From positions 1-22,190 of the forward strand of contig MLAK01001301.1 in the NCBI GenBank assembly GCA_001839685.1: 22,190 bases of DNA, given 5' to 3'. The notes beneath the pieces are model-generated. The model made no database searches. It had not been told where the DNA came from and worked only from the letters and a program-made list of their open reading frames with translations. Positions 16,454 to 22,190 of this stretch are shown piece after piece. The position numbers and the translations under genes were made by a program. Numbering within the stretch: position 1 is the first letter of the stretch; every line of letters starts with the position of its first letter. Origin of the DNA: Tritrichomonas foetus (Eukaryota > Parabasalia > Tritrichomonadida > Tritrichomonadidae).

Positions 16454-18448
16454 AATCAAAGAAGAAATTCTTCAGAGTATTCCAATAGTTATTCTTATGG
16501 ATCATCAACAATGAATATTAAGAAAGAAGATATTCCTAAAGATGAAGAATCGAAAGCAAGAGGGAGATTATACAAATTACTATTTTCGTACCCATTAGCA
16601 ATATTAGCAATTATTCCATCAGTTGCTGTTGGTGCAGGACCAATTTGCGTTTTTGTATTTTTTGGAAAAATTTTAAACAACCACACTGAGCATGCAATTA
16701 CAGGAATTGATAATTTAGACAGTATTGGAAAATGGTGTCTTTATATGGTTATTCTAACAGTTGTTGTTGCTATTTGTAAATTTTTGGATACATATTTATG
16801 GATAAGAATTGGATCAACTTTTACCAATAACTTAAAATCACAATTATTTGAAAGTTTAATGAGAAATGAAGTTGCTTTCTATGATGTTACTTCTGTTGGA
16901 AGTATTTTAACTCTTTTGGGTGAAGATACGCAACTTGTTCAAGATAATTTTGGAACAACAAAAGGAACACAATGCCAAAATATTGGACAATTCTTTGTAG
17001 GTACTATATTGTGTTATGTTTATAATTGGAAACTTGCACTAGTTTCTACATGTATTATTCCATACGCTATTATAGTTATTAAAGGATTTAGTTCATGTAT
17101 TGAAAAGCACATTACTAAGAAATATTATTATACTTCACAATTAATGACAATGTCAGAAGAATCTCTTGCAGCAATTCGAACAGTTCGTGGATTTAATCAA
17201 GAAGATTATGAATATGAACGTTTCCAAACAACAACAGATAACATTGTACATGAAAATATTGTTTTTGGACGATATATCACAGCTATGCTTACTTTAGTAA
17301 TATTGGGTGTTTGGGCAGCAATTATTGGTAATATGTACTTTGGTGGAACATTAATTGATAAAGGAGAGTTAGAAGGAGGAGATTTAATGTCAGTTTTCGG
17401 TTTTATGATGATGGGAACAATGGGAATTATTATGCTCCAAACATCAATGCAAGCAGAGCAAAAAGCCATTAGCTCAGGTGCCAGAATCTTAAGAATGATA
17501 GAATATATTCCATCAATTCCATTTTCAGGTGGTGACATAATTGACGATTTTAAGGGTCATATTGAATTCCGTAATGTTTCTTTCAAATATCCAACACGTG
17601 ATGTTTATGTATTGAGGAATGTATCTTTCGTTATTAAACCAGGAGAAATGGGTGCTCTTGTAGGACATTCTGGATCAGGAAAATCTACATGTGTTCAATT
17701 GTTGGAGAGATATTATGATGCAACAGAAGGCTGTGTTTTATTAGATGGACGTGATATTACAACTTTAGATCCACGTTGGTTACATCAGAAAATTAGTTTA
17801 GTATCACAAGAACCAATGCTCTTCCAATAATCAATCAAAGAAAATATTAAATACTCAGACGAAAATTGTACTGATGAAGATGTTTATGAAGCAGCAGAAA
17901 AAGCCAATGCTAGTAAATTTATTGAAAAATTAAATAATAAATACGATTTCTATGTTGGTGAAAAAGGCTCAATGTTGAGTGGAGGACAACGCCAGAGAAT
18001 TGCAATTGCTCGTGCTTTAATTCGAAATCCTGTAATTTTAATTACAGATGAAGCAACTTCTGCTCTTGACGCAGGAAGTGAAAAGAAAGTACAACAAGCT
18101 TTAGATAAAGTAATGAAAACATGTACATCAGTGGTAGTTGCTCATCGTTTAACAACTGTTAAAAATGCAGATACTATTTATGTTTTTGATGTAGGATCAA
18201 TAGTTGAAGTTGGAAAACATGATGATTTAGTTAAAAAGCGCGGATTTTATTATGAATTAGTAAAAAGACAATTACAAGATGTCGAGAAAGATGAAAAAGA
18301 CGACGAAAATGAATTAGATAGTGAAACTAGCCAAAGTGAAACATCTTCTGTTTCAAAATCCGATAAAATACAATTGAAAAAGAAAAATCATCATGTAGAA
18401 AAAGTTGTAACAAGCGAATCAGATGATGAAGAGCCTTCAAGTGTTTGA
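16451..18448 (+). pseudogene. ABCB-type half ABC transporter with in-frame TAA
   Basis: One continuous frame of 665 codon positions, broken only by TAA at codon 460 (17828-17830). The upstream part has membrane segments starting near residues 48-72 and 95-118, the coupling region (about residues 133-158), Walker A GHSGSGKS 405-412 and Q-loop Gln453. The stop falls in the segment that normally reads LF-x-x-SI just after the Q-loop. Beyond it the same frame continues with SIKENI, signature LSGGQ 509-513, Walker B Asp533/Glu534 and switch His565, then an acidic, Ser-rich tail ending in TGA. Translation stopping at 460 would lack the signature and Walker B, so the product could not hydrolyse ATP normally. 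Everything else is intact, arguing for a recent mutation, a non-reference allele or a sequence error. An ATG at 17972 could in principle start a separate fragment, but that would be half an ATPase domain. It is divergent from the other ABC gene. Confidence 0.85.
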
Positions 18449-19468
18449 AGGTATACATTATACTAAAAAATATCTTTTTTTCTAAAAAATGATCATTCTT
18501 ATCATAATATCATCATTTATTGACAACAATGTTGACTTCACAAAAAATAAAATATAAGGTATGCCAAAAAAGGACAAACGGCAAATTATTTTTATAATTT
18601 ACATAACTGTTATATATTCATATAGAATTAAAAAGATATCAACAACACAATTTCGGAAGAAATTTTTTTGATTTTTTTTCCCCCATTAATTGGGAAGTAA
18701 AATAATGACAGATAACCTTATCATTGAATTAGTTATATTCAATTATCTGATATTCTTTATCAAAATCTTTGTCATTTTGTTATTTAATTGAAATTTTTGT
18801 TGATTTTCTCAATCTTGAATGATTTTTAATTTATCTCATTATCAATTTATCTTCTTTGAAAAACTGATAATCTCAATTATTATGAGGATTATTGATGTAG
18901 AATTTAGTTATATATGTAATTATTCGTTGAAAAAAGTATCAAAATTACTAAAAAAAAAATAAATTAATTATGATTCAACAAAATTAGAATCATACAATTG
19001 TGTAAAATATTCAGATTGTGTAAAATAATTGAGATAGGTCATTCAAATGATTTTCCAAAATTTCATTCAATTTCAGAAAACCTCTTAAATATTTCTATGT
19101 GAATTCATTGAAAGGAATTTTTAATGTCAAATAACAATTCTCTTACTATATTTATATTCGAAATTTCGACTTAAGATGCTTTTTTCATGATATTGAATCA
19201 GGTATTATTTTTCATTGAAAAATTGAAAAGCAAATCTATTTTTCAAAATATCTTCTCATTTACTCAATATTTATTTAAATATAAGTGTAAACAATCTGAC
19301 GTCAATAAACCACGAACTATTTATCAATATATATCCTCAAATATTCTCCTATCTCAAGATTTCACAAAAGTGTCAGTCTCCATTGTTACATTTACCAATT
19401 GAATTATTCAATCTACCAAGATTATCAATTGAATAGGATCTTTAACTTTTTGAGAGCAATCCATATTC
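18449..19468. other. 1-kb AT-rich spacer, no supported gene
   Basis: It holds the 3' flank of the rightward ABC gene (a TAAA occurs about 15 bp after its stop) and the upstream region of the B56 gene. A short tandem repeat lies at 18997-19027 and a diverged 15-bp repeat of the type TTAYCAATTGAAT occurs near 19391 and 19421. A 71-codon frame at 19187-19402 is Phe/Ser/Lys-rich without a recognisable domain and is not called. Confidence 0.65.
18997..19027. repeat. Short tandem repeat (13-bp unit, 18-bp period)
   Basis: ATTGTGTAAAATA occurs at 18997-19009 and 19015-19027. It is another example of the small local duplications scattered through the spacers. Confidence 0.5.
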
Positions 19469-19471
19469 ATG
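19467..19471 (+). promoter_or_regulatory. TCA overlapping the B56 start codon
   Basis: In TCATG the A of a TCA is also the A of the ATG. If transcription started there the mRNA would be leaderless. Alternatively the TATAAAAG at about 19524 and the ATG at 19571 mark a later start. Confidence 0.25.
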
Positions 19472-22129
19472 CTGCTGCGGAGATACTCCAGGGACTCCGC
19501 ACTGCAGTCCTCTCTCTCCCTCTATAAAAGCACCAGCACAACAAAAGAATCGCCAATCCATAAGATTTACATGTCAGCGCGCGTTCCTGTCCTCGAGCCG
19601 ATATCAAATAACGGTTCTTTCCAATACGGAGACTCAAACAGTCAAAACGGAGACACAAATCGATCAATTTGTTCAAAAAATGCAAACGCAAACGGAGGCT
19701 GCGCTCAAAAAAATAATCAAGCGAAAAATAATTTCAATTTTTTCGGAAACGGTTTTGGAAATTTGGCGAACGTTAACAATAATAGTGGTTACAGTAATAA
19801 TTATATATTTAATAATTCCATCAAAAATTCCATGGTTAAATGCAATAGTTCAAATTCACCTCAAACCGCTGATATTAGCCATTTAAATTCACCTCTTGGA
19901 AATGAGCCCCTTTGTGATTTTGACATCAGCTTACAACAAGCTCTTTTTTTTCGAAAGAATAAAGGAAGAAGAAAAGACATTGAATTACCAACTCTTGAAA
20001 AATTAAATTACGAAAATCATGATTTTGATTTTAATTCAAAAAGATTCAAAGTTCTTCTTCAAAAGAAAATGGATTTAGTTTTAACAAAATTGGATTTTAG
20101 TGATTCTGAAATGGACAGGCCAGCAAAAACTATTCGTCTTTCAACTATTCATGAATTAAGCCAACTTGCTTCCAATTGTGAATTTTTACCAAGCGAATTA
20201 ATTTTGAATTTATTCAATTTTTTCAGTAAAGTGATTTTTCGTGATGTAATAAAAGTGAAACCATCAACTCTTTTCAGTGATGATAATGTGAAGGTGACAG
20301 AACAAGAGCTCGGCCAACTAATGTATGCATATAAAGCATTAAAAGAAATAAATAATTTTAAGCCTGAGCTTTTTGACAAAAAATTCATTAAAAAGCTTTT
20401 CAAAAGATTTGACATTTTACCTGATGAAACAGAAAGAGAAGTAGTCGCTCAAATTATTTTAGAAATTGTTGATAAAGTATCTGATAAATCTGAGGCACAA
20501 TCAGAATTAAAATCAGACAACAAGCCGAATGATAAAGGAAGGAATGATTTGAAAGGCTTCATTTTGAATTCTTGTTTTGATGAAATATCTTTATATTTAC
20601 TTGGTGTTCGTTCCCCATATGTTCTTTCCCCATCAATCATCATATTTTATAACTTAATCAAAGATACTGAAAAGCTTGAAACCTCAAGTCGATTCGATAC
20701 TAGATTCGAAAGTAGTGTCAATTTAATAAGCAAACCTGATTTTTCCAAACTCGAAAGTAATGAAAGTTTGTCTGATAAAAAATCAGACGATATAAATTTT
20801 GAAAGTATTGACGACTATAGTTTACCATATAAACAGTTCATCTTACCATTGCTTAGTGCCAAACATTTTATGATGTGTTCCTCTCATTATACAAAATTAA
20901 TCAACTTTTTCATCAATAATGCATCATATGAAATCGTTTTAGAAACATTATATTCAATTCTACGTCATTTTCCAAAGACTAAAACGCAAAAGAAAATAAT
21001 CTTTATTGGTTATATTTGTGAAGCCCTTGGAAAAATAAAAATGGGTGATTTTCAAAAAATTATGAATAAAATTATTATTATAATCACCGATTGTTCAATT
21101 TCGCCACATGTAAAACTTTGTCAAGCATCTTTAACATTTTGGGAAAGCGTCTATATCGAGCCACTACTTGTCGATAATACAAAACAATTGTTTCCATACA
21201 TTTTCTTTCAATTAAGTGAATTTACTGGAACTCTTTGGTCAAGCGACATAAAAGTTGTAATTAAATCCATAATGAAGGAAATGAATAGAATTGATAATTC
21301 TCTTTTCCAAGAATTATGCCGTCAGAGATCTAAAGGAAATCAAAATCCAACTAAACTCAACAACGTAAATAATTCACTAAATAATTTGAATTTAAGTTCA
21401 AGCATCAATAATACTTTGATTATGAATAATAATTTGATTATGAATAATACTTTGTGTATGAATAATTCTGAAAGTACGAATAATAGCTTCAATAGTGCCA
21501 AAACAGGTATTCATACAAGTATTAGTTCGAATTCAGTATTGATTTCAAAAAGTTTGAACCTTAATTCCAATAAAAATTTCAACTCAAAATTGAATTCTAG
21601 TCTCAGTGGAAATCTAAACGTATTAAATTCTGGTCTAAGTGCTTCATTAAACGGCATAAATAATAGTGTGAATTTTTGCTTAAATGTAGGATTGAATCCA
21701 AATTTCAATGGCTTGAATAATGGTTTAAGCAGCAGTTCGAGTGGAAGTTTGCTGAGTTTGAGTATTGAAGACCATTCATTATGTAACAACTATTACAGTT
21801 ATTATAATGAAGAACAGAATTGTTTAAAGTTGTGGGCAACAATTGCTCGAGAAGCTAGTAAAAAAGACCGCGATTTAAACTTAGCAACAAAACTTGCTGA
21901 AGTTCAAAAAGTTTATTCACTTGCTTTACCAACAAACATAAGTCCGCAATCATCGAGACCAAAAGGAATGACAAACAGCTTTACAATCACCAAGGCAACA
22001 AATAGTCTCCCTACAAACAGAAAAGCTAGCTACAAACCTTATGTTCCTCAATCCAATTCGATGAATTTTTCAAGAGTGAGACAAGCTAAAACTGCACGAT
22101 ATGGTGATGATATTATATATTATGTTTGA
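19469..22129 (+). CDS. PP2A regulatory subunit, B56 (B') family, with insertions
   Basis: An 886-residue protein if translation starts at 19469; a second in-frame ATG (19571) would remove 34 residues. B56 subunits are HEAT-like solenoids that bind the PP2A scaffold and catalytic subunits and select substrates. The B56 core runs from about residue 195 to 620; the clearest segments are RFDILPDETEREVV (about 315-328), FILNSCFDEISLYLL and VLETLYSILRHFPKTKTQK, aligning with the VVMALLKYWPKTHSPKE region of animal B56. An Asn-rich N-terminal tail (about 65-125) precedes it. A Ser/Asp/Lys-rich insertion at about 395-450 and an Asn/Ser/Leu-rich insertion at about 622-775 interrupt the fold; after the latter, NCLKLWATIAREA resembles the final B56 helix (EEAWVKIENLAK). 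The basic pocket reading LxxIxE motifs seems not conserved. The ATG overlaps a TCA. The family call is strong, the start uncertain. Confidence 0.85.
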   Translation: MLLRRYSRDSALQSSLSLYKSTSTTKESPIHKIYMSARVPVLEPISNNGSFQYGDSNSQNGDTNRSICSKNANANGGCAQKNNQAKNNFNFFGNGFGNLANVNNNSGYSNNYIFNNSIKNSMVKCNSSNSPQTADISHLNSPLGNEPLCDFDISLQQALFFRKNKGRRKDIELPTLEKLNYENHDFDFNSKRFKVLLQKKMDLVLTKLDFSDSEMDRPAKTIRLSTIHELSQLASNCEFLPSELILNLFNFFSKVIFRDVIKVKPSTLFSDDNVKVTEQELGQLMYAYKALKEINNFKPELFDKKFIKKLFKRFDILPDETEREVVAQIILEIVDKVSDKSEAQSELKSDNKPNDKGRNDLKGFILNSCFDEISLYLLGVRSPYVLSPSIIIFYNLIKDTEKLETSSRFDTRFESSVNLISKPDFSKLESNESLSDKKSDDINFESIDDYSLPYKQFILPLLSAKHFMMCSSHYTKLINFFINNASYEIVLETLYSILRHFPKTKTQKKIIFIGYICEALGKIKMGDFQKIMNKIIIIITDCSISPHVKLCQASLTFWESVYIEPLLVDNTKQLFPYIFFQLSEFTGTLWSSDIKVVIKSIMKEMNRIDNSLFQELCRQRSKGNQNPTKLNNVNNSLNNLNLSSSINNTLIMNNNLIMNNTLCMNNSESTNNSFNSAKTGIHTSISSNSVLISKSLNLNSNKNFNSKLNSSLSGNLNVLNSGLSASLNGINNSVNFCLNVGLNPNFNGLNNGLSSSSSGSLLSLSIEDHSLCNNYYSYYNEEQNCLKLWATIAREASKKDRDLNLATKLAEVQKVYSLALPTNISPQSSRPKGMTNSFTITKATNSLPTNRKASYKPYVPQSNSMNFSRVRQAKTARYGDDIIYYV

Positions 22130-22190
22130 GTCATTACGACCCCCTAAAAATTTTTCATCACTGACACCATCAATTCAAAAATAACCCAAA

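Noticed and set aside
17831..17971. Alternative genetic code in which TAA is read as sense
   Set aside because: TAA ends four other genes here at sensible positions, and TAG and TGA also act as stops, so the standard code fits.
19467..19691. A 74-codon minus-strand frame opposite the B56 start
   Set aside because: It is a shadow of the GC-rich beginning of the B56 gene and has no domain or start context of its own.
1..22190. tRNA, rRNA, CRISPR arrays or prokaryotic operon structure
   Set aside because: No tRNA B-box with cloverleaf, no rRNA segments and no regularly spaced repeats were seen; gene content and signals are eukaryotic.

Overview
The window reads as nuclear DNA of a parabasalid (trichomonad) protist, most likely Tritrichomonas or a close relative. 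The DNA is strongly AT-rich. Seven protein-coding genes are long and intronless, separated by AT-rich spacers of 0.2 to 2 kb. The best taxonomic marker is the R2R3 Myb protein, whose repeats carry the QCSQRW / GLDPRISK / GNRSDAQCRYH signature typical of the large trichomonad Myb family. The TKL-like kinase with its PPSILLEYCPTNL segment, stop codons embedded in TAAA, and TCA trinucleotides next to start codons also fit. The genus is an inference.

Layout, left to right. 1-1903: spacer with a 40-bp T tract and small tandem repeats. 1904-3580 (+): protein with a probable NT-C2 membrane/adaptor domain. 3581-5475: spacer with decayed repeats and a GC-richer open island. 5476-7851 (+): RCC1 repeats, a coiled coil and a protein kinase whose N-lobe carries a His/Ala- and acid-rich insertion. 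8073-9941 (-): coiled-coil, Asn/Lys-rich protein converging on the kinase gene. 9942-10985: spacer with a GC-richer foldable island and a 44-bp A tract. 10986-12062 (-): Myb factor. 12063-14052: 2-kb spacer with another GC-richer island. 14053-15924 (-) and 16451-18448 (+): a head-to-head pair of ABCB-type half transporters sharing a 526-bp intergenic region; the rightward one is interrupted by an in-frame TAA. 18449-19468: spacer. 19469-22129 (+): PP2A regulatory subunit of the B56 family with a large Asn/Ser-rich insertion.

The genes do not form an operon or one obvious pathway. Kinase, B56 subunit, NT-C2 protein and Myb factor are signalling or regulatory genes; the two ABC halves could work as a heterodimer and may share a promoter. 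Recurrent gene-edge signals are the most systematic observation: short direct or tandem duplications just upstream of several start codons, TCA at or beside the ATG in five of seven genes, and TAAA overlapping the stop codon in four of seven.

I see no tRNA, rRNA, CRISPR, complete transposon or viral gene. The less conventional candidates are the His-rich kinase insertion, the apparently lost motif-binding pocket of B56, the ABC gene with a single nonsense codon, and three GC-richer islands with coding-like open frames but no recognisable family.
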